This document shows, piece after piece, positions 42,212 through 52,141 of a DNA stretch of 64,000 nucleotides. Under the pieces are notes generated by a model, which was not told where the DNA came from, made no database searches, and saw only the letters and a list, made by a program, of their open reading frames with translations. A program made the position numbers and the translations under genes. The stretch's first letter is position 1. Each line of letters begins with the position of its first letter. Origin of the DNA: Longicatena caecimuris. GTDB lineage: Bacteria; Bacillota_I; Bacilli_A; Erysipelotrichales; Erysipelotrichaceae. Location: NCBI RefSeq assembly GCF_004341945.1, contig NZ_SMBP01000010.1, forward strand, positions 1-64,000, read 5' to 3'.

Positions 42212-43357
42212 TTATTGCTCATTCAATCTTTTCTCAATATCTGCTAATTCTTCTTCTAACTGTTGGATGAACTCTTTCTTTTCTTCTATACGCTCTTCCA
42301 TTTCATCAATAGCTCTTTGTCCCAATAGACCAACCATTTCATCTTGCATACGCTTGATTTGGCGTTTTTGGTTTTGTACAAGCTCTTGTTTACGAGAACG
42401 CGCATCCATCATACGTTGACGCCATTGCTGATGCTTTTGCTCGTTCCATTGCTTCAAACCATTAAAATAGGCATCCATAATTTCACGGAATTCTTTCCAA
42501 ACCTGATCTTCTTTATCTTTACCACAGGAACCAATTGTTTTCCATTCCACATTGAGATCTTTCATCTCTTTTGTATTTTCTCTCGTATATTCATTCCTAT
42601 CAACAATTACTTTAGCTTTAGCAATTAATTCCTTCTTCTGTTCATACTTTTGATCTTGCTCAGCGTGTAATTCATTATAATATGCATTTCGACGTTCATA
42701 GAATGTTTGTCTGCTTTCATTAAATGCTGCCCATAACTGATCTTCATACTCTTTACCAGCACTTCCAACAGCTTTCCACTCTTCCATCAAATGGCGGAAC
42801 TCTTCACTTGTTTTCTGCCAATCCTTAGAATCTACAAGAGCAGCAGCTTTTTTAATCAAGTCTTCTTTTACTTGGCGGGCATTGCCAAATTTTGATTGTA
42901 ATTCTTCCCAATGTTGATGTTTACGATCAAAAAACTTTTGACGTGCTGCATTAAATGCATCCCACAATTGATCATCGGTATCTCTACCGGCAGAACCTGT
43001 TGCTTTCCATTGATTCATCAGTTCATTCATTTCTTCACTTCCCTGATTCCAATTATCTGTTTCGGCTAATGTTTCAGCGCGCTGAATCAGTTCCTGTTTC
43101 AATACTTCATTACTTTGATATCCCTCTTTACGTTTTGCATAAAACACATCAATATAACTATCAAATTCTTCTGACAATTTTTCTTCATATGCAGAATCCC
43201 AATAAGAAATTCTTTTCCATCTTTTCTTTAAATTTAAGATTTCTTTCCAATCTGCTGTCTCTGGCAAATTCTTTGCCTCTTCTATCAAGGCTTCACGACA
43301 GCGAATATCTTCATCATAATCATTTACTTCATACAATTCATCATTCTCGTTATACAT
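42212..43357 (-). CDS. DUF349-domain protein
   Basis: 381 residues. At least four ~75-residue DUF349 modules are visible, each with a W-x(8-10)-W-K-x-x-G-x-A/S-G-x-(D/E) then (L/V)-W-x-x-F-x-x-x-(R)-x-x-(F/Y)-(F/Y)-x-x-(R/K) pattern: near residues 50-75, 115-135, 190-215 and 265-290. The C-terminal ~80 residues are a charged coiled coil. Family function is unresolved; some relatives affect cell wall or stress phenotypes. No signal peptide, so cytosolic. GGAGG precedes the ATG. Confidence 0.88.
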   Translation of the reverse strand: MYNENDELYEVNDYDEDIRCREALIEEAKNLPETADWKEILNLKKRWKRISYWDSAYEEKLSEEFDSYIDVFYAKRKEGYQSNEVLKQELIQRAETLAETDNWNQGSEEMNELMNQWKATGSAGRDTDDQLWDAFNAARQKFFDRKHQHWEELQSKFGNARQVKEDLIKKAAALVDSKDWQKTSEEFRHLMEEWKAVGSAGKEYEDQLWAAFNESRQTFYERRNAYYNELHAEQDQKYEQKKELIAKAKVIVDRNEYTRENTKEMKDLNVEWKTIGSCGKDKEDQVWKEFREIMDAYFNGLKQWNEQKHQQWRQRMMDARSRKQELVQNQKRQIKRMQDEMVGLLGQRAIDEMEERIEEKKEFIQQLEEELADIEKRLNEQ

Positions 43358-43682
43358 ATATATTCCTCCAGTTCAAATTCCTTTATAGTGTCGCTCACAA
43401 TATCAATTTTACCTCATCTTGGTGGAAATTTCATCCCCATTTTGAAATTTACTCGCTTATTATAAACGATTTTTTCATTTGGATAAGATAAATTTTCCTA
43501 ATTGAAAGAACAAACGACATAATTATTTGAATTTGCCTATAAGAAGGGCACCCTATGATATCTATTCTATTAACTGTATCTTCATATAAAATAAAAATGA
43601 TAAAACCATTGAATTTTGCTTCATTCTTAATAATAGTTTACCATTTTAATTATTCCATCTTATCCACGAGCTTATTCACTGA

Positions 43683-43919
43683 TTATTTTAAAATCTTACA
43701 AACATCAATCCCATATAAAACATGCAACGTACTTCCATTATCCCAATGTACTAGCAAACTGCCAATATCAACTCCATAAACCGTACCTTTTGTACCTACA
43801 GGAGGAGCTTGTACATCATCCATTTTCACTAATTCCACTCTTGTTCCTATCGGATATAACTTCCGCAAACATGCTAGCATCTTAGTTGATATACATATAT
43901 TATCTTGTTTATTATACAT
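43683..43919 (-). CDS. DUF4314 small protein
   Basis: 78 residues dominated by a DUF4314 domain: RKLYPIGTRVELVKMDDVQAPPVGTKGTV followed by V-D-I-G-S-L-L-V-H-W-D-N-G-S-T-L-H-V-L-Y-G-I-D. The family is a small SH3-like beta barrel often found on phage and conjugative elements; function unknown. No other mobile-element genes flank it here. The ribosome site is weak (AAAGG 11 bases upstream). An internal Met at residue 14 would give the bare domain. Confidence 0.78.
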   Translation of the reverse strand: MYNKQDNICISTKMLACLRKLYPIGTRVELVKMDDVQAPPVGTKGTVYGVDIGSLLVHWDNGSTLHVLYGIDVCKILK

Positions 43920-43934
43920 ATTACCGCTTGCCTT

Positions 43935-44165
43935 TCTATAAAGGATTTCATCTTTTTAATAGGGTCTATTTGTCTTTTTAAAAAGTTATTTCGTTTCCTT
44001 TTATTAACCTTTAAATAAGTCATTTCATCATTTTGAAACAACTTCCTTTCCTTTAAAAAGGTTTCATTCATCTTTCGAATTTTATTTAATGTGAAACTTC
44101 CTTCATCTTATGAGAAAACTTCTTTCACCCTAAGCGTAAGACTTCTTTCACCTTTTGATAAACTA
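43935..44165. repeat. Degenerate intergenic repeats rich in TTTAAAAAG and TTTCAT
   Basis: Irregular ~25-32 bp units with CTTTTTAAAAAG-TTATTTC or ACTTCTTTCAC cores, very diverged. They fill most of the 571-bp spacer between DUF4314 and the EIIA gene; besides the terminator at 44316 nothing else is seen. Confidence 0.6.
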
Positions 44166-44315
44166 TAACACATAGTGCGTACAGCAGTATCAAAATACAA
44201 GTTACTTAATATATTCGAAAGGAAACTATCGAAAAACTTTCATTCTCAATTCTCCAGCCCTCTTTTAACAATAATGAAACGTATACCGGTTTCAAACATG
44301 TAACATTCAAAACAC

Positions 44316-44365
44316 AATAAAAAAAGAAGATTTGATCTTATTTTATCAACATGATCAAAATCTTC
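44316..44365 (-). terminator. Terminator of the BglG-regulator/EIIA operon
   Basis: GAAGATTTGATC pairs with GATCAAAATCTTC (one mismatch or bulge), with T-runs on both sides, so it can work in both directions. Confidence 0.7.
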
Positions 44366-44490
44366 CTATTTTTTATTCACCCTTTATTTCACTCTTTAAA
44401 AGCAAGAATCCTATCAACGCGCGGATTTTTTACTTTCTTCATGTAACACAAACATAAAATGATTTGTAGCAATCCTAATTACCCCTTAAA

Positions 44491-44943
44491 TTAATCCTTA
44501 AAAACCGCTTTGATTTCTTCTACTGTTTCCGCCTTCAACAAGGTTTCAATCGCTTCATCGTTACCAAGCTTACGTGCGATTTCTGCTAACAATAACATAT
44601 GATTCCGCGCATATTCATGATCATTGGAAACAGCAAAGAGGAAAATCAGCTTAACGCCATTCCCATCCAGCGTCTCCCATTCTATTTCATGATCCAACTT
44701 ACCAATAGCAATACCAACATTGGTCACAGAATCACTTTTACCATGAGGAATAGCCACATAATTGCCAATTCCTGTCATACCTTCACTTTCCCTTAAATAA
44801 ATATCCTTCTTAAAAGATGCTACATCATCGATATAATTTGCATCCTTTAACCTCTGTGCCAGTACAGTCAAAGCTTCATCCTTATTCTCTGCCTGCACAT
44901 GCATATCGATAATTCTTTCATCTAATACATCATTCAGTTTCAT
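44491..44943 (-). CDS. PTS EIIA component, fructose/mannitol (PtsN-like) type
   Basis: 150 residues forming one EIIA-Fru/Mtl domain. The phosphorylated His is in VAIPHGKSD (about residue 67) and KLIFLFAVSND plus H-x-L-L-L-A-E-I-A-R-K-L complete the signature. It receives phosphate from HPr and passes it to an EIIB, or acts purely as a regulator. No EIIB/EIIC gene is adjacent; the only partner is the PRD regulator 13 bases upstream, which itself ends in an EIIA domain. AGGGAGG precedes the ATG. Confidence 0.9.
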   Translation of the reverse strand: MKLNDVLDERIIDMHVQAENKDEALTVLAQRLKDANYIDDVASFKKDIYLRESEGMTGIGNYVAIPHGKSDSVTNVGIAIGKLDHEIEWETLDGNGVKLIFLFAVSNDHEYARNHMLLLAEIARKLGNDEAIETLLKAETVEEIKAVFKD

Positions 44944-44956
44944 TGTAATATCCTCC

Positions 44957-46927
44957 CTATTGAATTAAATATTTATACAATTCTACATTCGATTTCATCT
45001 GCTTAAGTTTCTGTACTTTTTCATCTGTTTCTACTAATGAGATGTATTGTTTATAGAACACCTGGATGCGTTTTACTTCATCTGGTGTATCCATCTTGAA
45101 TCCTAATAGAAACACTACATCTACTAAATCATCATTCCACAGAATAGGATTTTTCAAGGTTGCTATAACGACTTTCGAGTTATTGACTTCACTCTGTGCC
45201 CCATGTGGCAAACTGACGCCATTTCCTATGGAAGTCGTCGTTGCTTTCTCTCTTTCCAAGACACTCTCGCAGAATTTTCCAGTTACAAAGCCTTTGTTTT
45301 CCATCTGTTGAGACAAATAAATTAACAATTCCGTTTTATCTTTCACATCCAAATTCATAAAAATCAAGTCTGGAGAAAATAGTGGAAAACAAATAGGTGA
45401 GAAAGGATTTGGCACATCATCTGTCTTAAGATTCAATTCCTCCATATGGGAACGCAACTTCAAGATACCACCATCGCTTAGAATATTAGAAATTTCGACG
45501 ATTCGTTTATCATGAAACGGCAAGGTGTGCGGTGTGATGATCATATCCATCTCCGCCTGCTCTTCCAATTTAAAATCATGAATACCTTCCACACGAATTT
45601 CATTAATTTCAGGAACCAACTTACGCAGACGTTCTACTAACAATTGTGCATGTCCGCGGCTGGAATCCGTTAACAGACATACCCGATATTGTCTGGTCTT
45701 TCGTTCAATGGCAGATTGAATGTACAGCACGATATATCCCAATTCATCTTCGGTAATCTGTAAGCCATATGTCTCTTCAAATAAAATGCTGATAGCCCAG
45801 GTTGCTCGGAAAACATTTTTATACTCTTTCTTAATAAATGGCACTAAAGAATTGCTTTGCGGTGTTCCATAACGAATCCTGAAAATCGTTGGTCGCAAAT
45901 GAAATATCAAAGATTCCTTTAATTTTTCATCACTCAGCAAATCAACGTCCAGAATATTTCCGATAACATCCAGCATACGATTCACAAAACCAATCAATTT
46001 ATCATCGTACTGTTTCACTTGTCCAAGTGTTTCACTCAACTCACTGCGCCCAATAAACTTCGAACACATGATTTGAATAGAGAGAAATACCACTTCTTCA
46101 TTCGATACCAGAATATGCATTTTCTCATGTAGTTTTTTGAAGATTGCCACGGTAAATGGATATTCGTTGTAACGCTGGATTAATTCTAATTCTTCATTGT
46201 CATAACGCAGATGTGAATTAAAATCTTTTCGCTGATAGGCAAGGCAGCAATAAATCAGAATTTCATGAAAAGAATCATCCGTGAAACGATAATTCCATTC
46301 ATTTTCTGTTTCGATAATGCATTTTTTTATCAGATTGACATCCAGATTTCCAAAGAAATAGAACATATTCTTTCTAATTTCTTCTAGATCTCCTTTTCCC
46401 ATAATGAGATTTTTTAAAGCCACTCGATAATTGTTTTCCTCATACTGCATCCGCAAACCACGATTACGTTCATTTACAATAACAATATGATATCTGCCCA
46501 ACCATTCTTCACATTCTTTGATGACCTTCAATACGGTTGGCGTGCTAACATATAATTCATTTGCCAACTGCTGTGTTGTCATGGTTTCATTAGGCAACAT
46601 GCGAAACAGACGTTTTAAAGTCAGCATCATTCTTTCCATAGCATCATAACTGACACTGATTTCATCGCTGCTTTCCAACATTCTGACAATGCGTGAGCGT
46701 TGTTTTTCATCAGCCTCTAACCAAATACCTACCCTTGGTTTTTTACAGATTTCGCCTAGATCATTATCACGCAGGTAATCTTCTATCGCACTGAGTTTAT
46801 TTCGTGTCGATTTTTCACTTAATCCGATTTCTGACGCGATTTTGCCTGTTGAGACGATATCCCCATCCATCAGAATTGATAATACCTGGCGTACATAATA
46901 ATTTGTTTTCGCATCTTTCAAGGACAC
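44957..46927 (-). CDS. BglG/MtlR-type PRD transcriptional regulator with C-terminal EIIA domain
   Basis: About 656 residues: N-terminal helix-turn-helix (GKIASEIGLSEKSTRNKLSAIEDYL) and a second (TTQQLANELYVSTPTVLKVIKECEEWL), two PRD modules (~185-400) with regulatory His residues, an EIIB-like Gat segment (RVCLLTDSSRGHAQLLVERL; the usual Cys is absent and Ser-Ser stands there), and a C-terminal EIIA domain with VSLPHGAQ as phospho-His site. Such activators couple sugar-PTS state to transcription. Start: GTG (46927) follows AAAGG by seven bases; TTG at 46921 is possible, and the ATG at 46945 precedes the ribosome site. Confidence 0.88.
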   Translation of the reverse strand: MSLKDAKTNYYVRQVLSILMDGDIVSTGKIASEIGLSEKSTRNKLSAIEDYLRDNDLGEICKKPRVGIWLEADEKQRSRIVRMLESSDEISVSYDAMERMMLTLKRLFRMLPNETMTTQQLANELYVSTPTVLKVIKECEEWLGRYHIVIVNERNRGLRMQYEENNYRVALKNLIMGKGDLEEIRKNMFYFFGNLDVNLIKKCIIETENEWNYRFTDDSFHEILIYCCLAYQRKDFNSHLRYDNEELELIQRYNEYPFTVAIFKKLHEKMHILVSNEEVVFLSIQIMCSKFIGRSELSETLGQVKQYDDKLIGFVNRMLDVIGNILDVDLLSDEKLKESLIFHLRPTIFRIRYGTPQSNSLVPFIKKEYKNVFRATWAISILFEETYGLQITEDELGYIVLYIQSAIERKTRQYRVCLLTDSSRGHAQLLVERLRKLVPEINEIRVEGIHDFKLEEQAEMDMIITPHTLPFHDKRIVEISNILSDGGILKLRSHMEELNLKTDDVPNPFSPICFPLFSPDLIFMNLDVKDKTELLIYLSQQMENKGFVTGKFCESVLEREKATTTSIGNGVSLPHGAQSEVNNSKVVIATLKNPILWNDDLVDVVFLLGFKMDTPDEVKRIQVFYKQYISLVETDEKVQKLKQMKSNVELYKYLIQ

Positions 46928-46991
46928 ATCTCCACCTTTCTGCATCTATAAGATATCATGTAATAATCTTCCCTGAAAAAAAGGATAGGGA

Positions 46992-47049
46992 ATTTTAATA
47001 CGGTATTTTTCCCATATAGGGAAAAAGGGAGGGGCATTTTAATACGGTA
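46992..47049. promoter_or_regulatory. Candidate operator: direct repeats flanking a palindrome
   Basis: ATTTTAATACGGTA occurs perfectly at 46992-47005 and 47036-47049; between them lies TTTTTCCC-ATATA-GGGAAAAA (47006-47026). It is 65 bases upstream of the PRD regulator start. Confidence 0.55.
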
Positions 47050-47241
47050 ATTCATCCGTTTTTTCTTTTTTAACTAAATAATGTATCAGATGCCTATTCA
47101 TCTTACCACGAGGATAAATCCACAAAAATGGATATATAAAATAAAAAAATTTGTTGATGATGGTGACCCTATCGTAAGAAGGGTTACATAGGTTAACATT
47201 GGCAAATAGAGTAAGTATTTATATGGTAATGCTGGCAAAAT

Positions 47242-47305
47242 AAAAAAAGGCAAATTGAAATAAACCATTGTGATTGGTTTCATTCCATTTTACATTTGCC
47301 TTTTT
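47242..47305 (-). terminator. Long hairpin terminator of the VOC gene
   Basis: AAAAAGGCAAAT/ATTTGCCTTTTT outer stem with inner TGAAAC-C-A/TGGTTTATTTCA pairing; T-run follows on either strand. It begins directly after the VOC stop codon. Confidence 0.7.
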
Positions 47306-47307
47306 CA

Positions 47308-47667
47308 TCAGGATCGTTTTAACAGTTGTAATGTATAACCATCAGGATCTTTTATAAAATAGAAACAAATGGTCGGATTTGGAGCAATAGGACCTGTTAA
47401 TTCATAACCATTCTTTAATAACATCGCAACGAAAGCATCAAGATTTTCTATCTCTAAACCGATGGATACTCCATTTCCTACTTCTTTATCAGCTTCCCTA
47501 CGATTTTGAATAAGCTCAATTAAGACCTCATTCTTCGTTTTTAACATCGCAATTTCATGTATACCTCCATGAAAACGTGATACTACTTGCATACCGAAAA
47601 CTTCTGTATAAAAAGCAATGCTTTTCTTTATATCAGAAACGCTTAAGGTTACCCAGGTTATCTTCAT
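47308..47667 (-). CDS. VOC-family (glyoxalase/bleomycin-resistance fold) protein
   Basis: 119 residues with two beta-alpha-beta-beta-beta units: WVTLSVSDIKKSIAFYTEVFGMQVVSRFHGG...IAMLKTKNEVLIELIQN and GVSIGLEIENLDAFVAMLLKNGYEL...CFYFIKDPDGYTLQLLKR. The F-(I/F)-x-D-P-D-G-Y-x-(L/I)-x-L motif is typical. Metal ligands would be from VTLSV, LIELI, and YTLQLL positions, with the last Glu replaced (Gln in LQLL), so glyoxalase I activity is not assured. Monocistronic with GAAGAGG before the ATG. Confidence 0.85.
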   Translation of the reverse strand: MKITWVTLSVSDIKKSIAFYTEVFGMQVVSRFHGGIHEIAMLKTKNEVLIELIQNRREADKEVGNGVSIGLEIENLDAFVAMLLKNGYELTGPIAPNPTICFYFIKDPDGYTLQLLKRS

Positions 47668-47816
47668 AAACTATACCTCTTCTTAGTAATGATGCATTCA
47701 TGCGAATACATTTATAATGGTTAACAAAATTATAGCATAGGTAATTTTTATCGTCGATACCCGCTAAAACGATGTTTCAAACCTAGTATACATAATTTAT
47801 GCTAAGCGTTAAAAGA

Positions 47817-48860
47817 TTATAAATCATCCACTAATGCACTTGACTTTGCATAGGCAGAACTGCGGGCTTCAAAGAAATCCGTTTTAATCAAATTGGCATT
47901 CGCATACATCGATACCCATTCCATGGATGCCGGTTCTTTTTCATAGCCTTCATATAAGGTTCCAAAGCCTAATGATGTGCTGCGCAAATTTCCCAGGTAA
48001 TAGATATATTCGCGAACCATTTGCATTGTTAAGCCTTCAATATCATTTCCTATCACATACGAGCCCCAGCGAATTTCTTCTTCTACCCCATAACGCAGCA
48101 TATCCTTATATTCTTCCACCAACGCAGGTGTAAAAAGCTGTGGTTCTTCTTTTTGCAGTTCTAGGATCATAGAACGGAAAAGCCATAAATGGGTATTTTC
48201 ATCACGGTTAATATAACGTATCTCTTGTACCGAACCTGGCATTTTTCCCATACGACCTAAATTATAAAAGAACATGAAACCGGAATAGAAATAAATACCT
48301 TCCAATATATAATTGGCCATCATCGTCTTCATTAAATGGATGCCATCATGATGGGTAATAAAATCATTGTATAAATCGCCAATAAATTTATTTCTTTCCA
48401 ATAAACGCGCATCATTTTTCCATTGGTATAAAATATCATTACGTTCTTGCGAAGAACAGATGGAATCCAACATATAGCTGTAACTTTGTGAATGTAATGC
48501 CTCTTGAAAGGCTTGTATAGTTAAACAGAGGTTGACTTCATTTGCGGTAATATAGTCCCCTACATTAGGCAAATTTGCCGTTTGAATAGAATCTAGAAAA
48601 ATTAAGAAGGATAAGGTTTTATCATAGGCATTCTTCTCGGCCTGCGATAATCGGCGATAGTCTTTAACATCCTGATTCAGATTAATTTCTTCAGGAATCC
48701 AGAAATTGTTCATCGCTTGCCGATACCAGTCAGATACCCAAGTATATTTCATATTGTTAAAGTCATTGAGGTTCGTGGTATTGCCATTGATCATGCGTCT
48801 GTTGATTACATCGCAATCCCCATGTTCATTAAATAACGGTTTTCGTTTTAAATCAGTCAT
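47817..48860 (-). CDS. nrdB: Class I ribonucleotide reductase, beta subunit
   Basis: 347 residues from the ATG after AAAGGAG. Diiron ligands are recognisable: D90 (FLDSIQ), E120 and H123 (QEALHSQSY), E187 (YILEGIY), E221 and H224 (RDENTHLW), and the radical Tyr at Y127. The full set suggests a standard Fe or Mn tyrosyl-radical subunit. C-terminal ...YAKSSALVDDL would dock on NrdA. It starts 10 bases after nrdA stops. No nrdI or nrdH gene is adjacent, which favours class Ia-type rather than Ib. Confidence 0.93.
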   Translation of the reverse strand: MTDLKRKPLFNEHGDCDVINRRMINGNTTNLNDFNNMKYTWVSDWYRQAMNNFWIPEEINLNQDVKDYRRLSQAEKNAYDKTLSFLIFLDSIQTANLPNVGDYITANEVNLCLTIQAFQEALHSQSYSYMLDSICSSQERNDILYQWKNDARLLERNKFIGDLYNDFITHHDGIHLMKTMMANYILEGIYFYSGFMFFYNLGRMGKMPGSVQEIRYINRDENTHLWLFRSMILELQKEEPQLFTPALVEEYKDMLRYGVEEEIRWGSYVIGNDIEGLTMQMVREYIYYLGNLRSTSLGFGTLYEGYEKEPASMEWVSMYANANLIKTDFFEARSSAYAKSSALVDDL

Positions 48861-48870
48861 AAGTTCTCCT

Positions 48871-51378
48871 TTAAGATGCACAAGATTCGCATTCTTCTAC
48901 TTCTAATGCCTTACTACGCACATAATATAGTGTTTTAACACCATTTTCCCATGCCTGGATATATAAATTCAGAACCGTGCGCAATGTAAATTCATTTGTG
49001 ATATATAAGTTTACAGACTGTGCCTGATCGATATGGCGCTGACGGATACCAGCAGCTTTCACGATCCATTCCTGTTGTATCTGATGGGCGTTTTTGTAGA
49101 GCCAGAAAGTCTGTGGATTAAGATCAGGCGCCACACGGGCAATCATACTGCCTTTTTTCTCTTCTAAAAAATATTTGTTCATGATGGGGTCTACACCGGC
49201 GCTGGTGCCCGCGATGATTGATGTTGAACTAGTTGGCGCAACAGCCAACAAATAAGCGTTGCGCATCCCATATGTGTGAACATCCTGAGCAAGTTTCTGC
49301 CAACTTTCGTTTTGATAACCACGTTTCGTAAAGTAAGCGCCACTGTCCCAGTCACTCCCTTTAAAATATTGATAACTGCCTTTTTCTTTGGCTAAAACAT
49401 TACTTGCCTGAATGGCATAAGCATTGATCGTTTCAAACAGCGTATCCACAAATTGCAAATGTTCCTCACTTTCAAAGCGCAAACCTTGTTTTACCAGCAT
49501 GTGATGATATCCGCTAACCCCTAAGCCAATTGCTCGATATTGACGATTTGTTATTTCTGCATATGGAATCGGATAGTAGTTTAAATCGATGACATTATCT
49601 AATGCGCGAACGATCGTATGTATGATATGTGAAAGCTCTTGCTTGTTTGTCACATCAATATTACCTAAGGATAGACTCGCTAGATTACAAACAACAAAAT
49701 CGCCTGGCTTGCTTTTATTTACAACAATCTCTTCCTCATCAACCTTTATGATTTGTGGTTCTGTTAAAGTGATAGCTGACATGTTTTGGGCAATTTCTGT
49801 ACATAAATTACTACAATAGATCATGCCCTTATGCCCATTGGGATTCATTTTATTTACCTGATCGCGATTAAATGTGAAAGGTGTTCCTGTCTCCACCGCG
49901 GACTTTAGAATCAGACGCACTAGATCTTTTAAGATCATTTCACGTTTTGAGATGCGAGCGTCATTCACACAGTCAAAGTAACGTTCTTCCCATTCTTCGC
50001 CATAAAAATCTTCTAATTGATAGCCTTTCACTTTCCCTATCTCATGCGGACACATCAGATACCATGTTGCGTTTAAATCCTCTTTCGCCATTTTCCAAAA
50101 TAAATCCGGATAACAGATAGCCGGGAAGACATCATGAGCTTTCATGCGATCATCCCCATTATTGGTACGTAAATTTAGAAATTCAGGTAAGTCCTTATGC
50201 CATGCATCCAAATACACTGCAACCGCTCCCTGACGCACTCCTAGCTGATCCACTGCTGTAGCGGTATCATTGACCAGCTTGATCCAGCGTATCACTCCAC
50301 CGGCCGCTCCTTTAAATCCGCGAATATCGCTGCCATTTGCGCGTACTTTTCCAAAATAAAGGCCCATGCCACCGCCATATTTGGAAATTTGCGCAAAGTT
50401 ATCAATAGACTTATAAATATTAGCTAAAGTATCTGCGACCGTATCAATAAAACAGCTGGATAGTTGATGGTATGGTTTGCGAGCATTGGCCATCGTCGGT
50501 GTTGCCATTGTTACCTTTAAGGTGCTTAGGATATCATAAATCTGTTTTGCCCAATATACACGATTCGTCTCAGGTATTGCCAGATGCATGGCGATTCCCA
50601 TAAACATTTCCTGTGGCGTTTCCATCAGCTGTAAATCATGCGTACGCAGTAAATAGCGTTTCACCACTAATTCTAAACCGCTATATGTAAACAAAGCATC
50701 ACGCTCATCCTTTACGTATCGCTTTAGTTCATCGATTTCTTCTTTCTGATAAGCATCTAACATATAAGCACCATATAACCCTTGTTTGCTTAAATACTGA
50801 ATCTTCTCATAAAAGGAAGTAAGCTGCAGTTGCTTCATACGGGCATTAATTTCCTGATGTAGTTGGTAGCTCAAAAAACGTGCTGCAATATATTCCCATT
50901 TCGGTGTTTCCTTACTAATCAGCTCGACACATGCTTTCATAAGCATTTGCAAGCGTTCTTCATGCCCCATGGTTTCTTTTAAAAAGGAATGAAATTTGAT
51001 ATAAAGTGCATGCAAATCATATGTTTCATCAAAATCTTTCTGGATTTGCATAAAGATGGGCAATAGTTTTTCATCCTGTACCTCATGGCATAGTTCTAAG
51101 AGCATTTGTCGTTTTTCTTTACGTTTTTCACGATATAAAATATAAGCCTTAGCTTCATTATAAAATTGATATGCCATCAGCTTTTGTTCTACAAGATCTT
51201 GGATATCTTCTACGCTGACTTTAGCTGAGCCTTGTATTTCTTGGGTGATTTCCATTGCGATCTGCTTTAACTGATCCATAGGAACATCCGTCACAAAAGC
51301 TTTTTTCATCGCTTGGATCATTTTTTCAGAATCAAATGTTTGAATGGTACCATCGCGTTTTATGATTTTCATATACAT
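48871..51378 (-). CDS. nrdA: Class I ribonucleotide reductase, alpha subunit
   Basis: 835 residues. N-terminal ATP-cone (IKRDGTIQTFDSEKMIQAMKKAF, ~4-90) for dATP feedback control; ten-stranded barrel with the substrate-reducing pair Cys in LSSCFIDT and the active-site loop CSNLCTEI (N-x-C-x-E, thiyl Cys), and VAPTSSTSIIAGTSAGVDP. The tail CESCAS is the external redox pair for thioredoxin. Reaction: ribonucleoside diphosphates to deoxy forms. AAGGTGG precedes the ATG; a TATACT box at 51402-51407 with weak TTGCGT may be the promoter. Confidence 0.95.
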   Translation of the reverse strand: MYMKIIKRDGTIQTFDSEKMIQAMKKAFVTDVPMDQLKQIAMEITQEIQGSAKVSVEDIQDLVEQKLMAYQFYNEAKAYILYREKRKEKRQMLLELCHEVQDEKLLPIFMQIQKDFDETYDLHALYIKFHSFLKETMGHEERLQMLMKACVELISKETPKWEYIAARFLSYQLHQEINARMKQLQLTSFYEKIQYLSKQGLYGAYMLDAYQKEEIDELKRYVKDERDALFTYSGLELVVKRYLLRTHDLQLMETPQEMFMGIAMHLAIPETNRVYWAKQIYDILSTLKVTMATPTMANARKPYHQLSSCFIDTVADTLANIYKSIDNFAQISKYGGGMGLYFGKVRANGSDIRGFKGAAGGVIRWIKLVNDTATAVDQLGVRQGAVAVYLDAWHKDLPEFLNLRTNNGDDRMKAHDVFPAICYPDLFWKMAKEDLNATWYLMCPHEIGKVKGYQLEDFYGEEWEERYFDCVNDARISKREMILKDLVRLILKSAVETGTPFTFNRDQVNKMNPNGHKGMIYCSNLCTEIAQNMSAITLTEPQIIKVDEEEIVVNKSKPGDFVVCNLASLSLGNIDVTNKQELSHIIHTIVRALDNVIDLNYYPIPYAEITNRQYRAIGLGVSGYHHMLVKQGLRFESEEHLQFVDTLFETINAYAIQASNVLAKEKGSYQYFKGSDWDSGAYFTKRGYQNESWQKLAQDVHTYGMRNAYLLAVAPTSSTSIIAGTSAGVDPIMNKYFLEEKKGSMIARVAPDLNPQTFWLYKNAHQIQQEWIVKAAGIRQRHIDQAQSVNLYITNEFTLRTVLNLYIQAWENGVKTLYYVRSKALEVEECESCAS

Positions 51379-51460
51379 TTTCCACCTTTTCTCTTACCGT
51401 TAGTATATAGAGAATCTTATGGTTTACGCAACTGAGATGCACAAGGAAGATACTGGCAGA

Positions 51461-51492
51461 AAAAAAGAATGCCTTCTTAATAGCAGACATTC
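51461..51492 (-). terminator. Terminator of the anchored TPR-like gene
   Basis: GAATG...CATTC hairpin followed by seven T residues on the minus strand. Confidence 0.6.
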
Positions 51493-51502
51493 TCTTACTT
51501 GA

Positions 51503-52141
51503 CTATTTCCCTTTTATCATTTTATTGATTTTTGTTTCATATGGTGTATCTTTCATATCTGTTTTCGCGATACGCAAGTGTTCCATTTCTTTTTTCTTTT
51601 GATCTAAATAGCTATACTGTAATGCCAACAGATAATGGAACATGCCTCGATCAAAGCCTGGTTCACATGCTTTCACGTGTTCTTCCATCACATCAATATA
51701 ATCTGTTTTCTTCAATAATAAGATCTCATAAATCAGATTGCATTGTTCATATAATGTTTCATCCGTTACACCTTGCATACGATCAAGGATTTCTTTTGCC
51801 TTCACCTTATCTTCTTCATCTACATAGAAGTAAAATGCCTTCATGCATACATCTAAACGCTGCTTCTTGTTGATGCGCATATTTAAGATCAAATCAAACT
51901 GCTCACGAATCTTGGTACTATCTCCCATCATGAAGAAGGCATTTAAACGCATATGTTCACGATTAAATGGCGCAAAAAAGTATTTGCAGGCAAGCGAGTC
52001 TAAGATAGTGAAGAATTTGTCAAAATCCTGGTTTTGTAAACATTTCAATAATTTATTGAATGTACTGCGTTTGTACCATTGTGTACCAACTACAGAAATA
52101 ATCAAAACGACGATAAAAGCGATCCATACGATTGGTTTCAT
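51503..52141 (-). CDS. Membrane-anchored TPR-like hypothetical protein
   Basis: 212 residues: one N-terminal transmembrane helix (VWIAFIVVLIISVVGTQWY, ~4-22) and a soluble part made of paired helices with ~35-residue spacing (NKLLKCLQNQDFDKFFTILDSLACK, RLNAFFMMGDSTKIREQFDLIL, CMKAFYFYVDEEDKVKAKEILDRM, YLLALQYSYLDQKKKEMEHL), the look of degenerate TPR repeats. Probably a cytosolic scaffold tethered to the membrane. No family named. GGAAGG precedes the ATG. Located just upstream of the nrd promoter, separate terminator. Confidence 0.75.
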   Translation of the reverse strand: MKPIVWIAFIVVLIISVVGTQWYKRSTFNKLLKCLQNQDFDKFFTILDSLACKYFFAPFNREHMRLNAFFMMGDSTKIREQFDLILNMRINKKQRLDVCMKAFYFYVDEEDKVKAKEILDRMQGVTDETLYEQCNLIYEILLLKKTDYIDVMEEHVKACEPGFDRGMFHYLLALQYSYLDQKKKEMEHLRIAKTDMKDTPYETKINKMIKGK

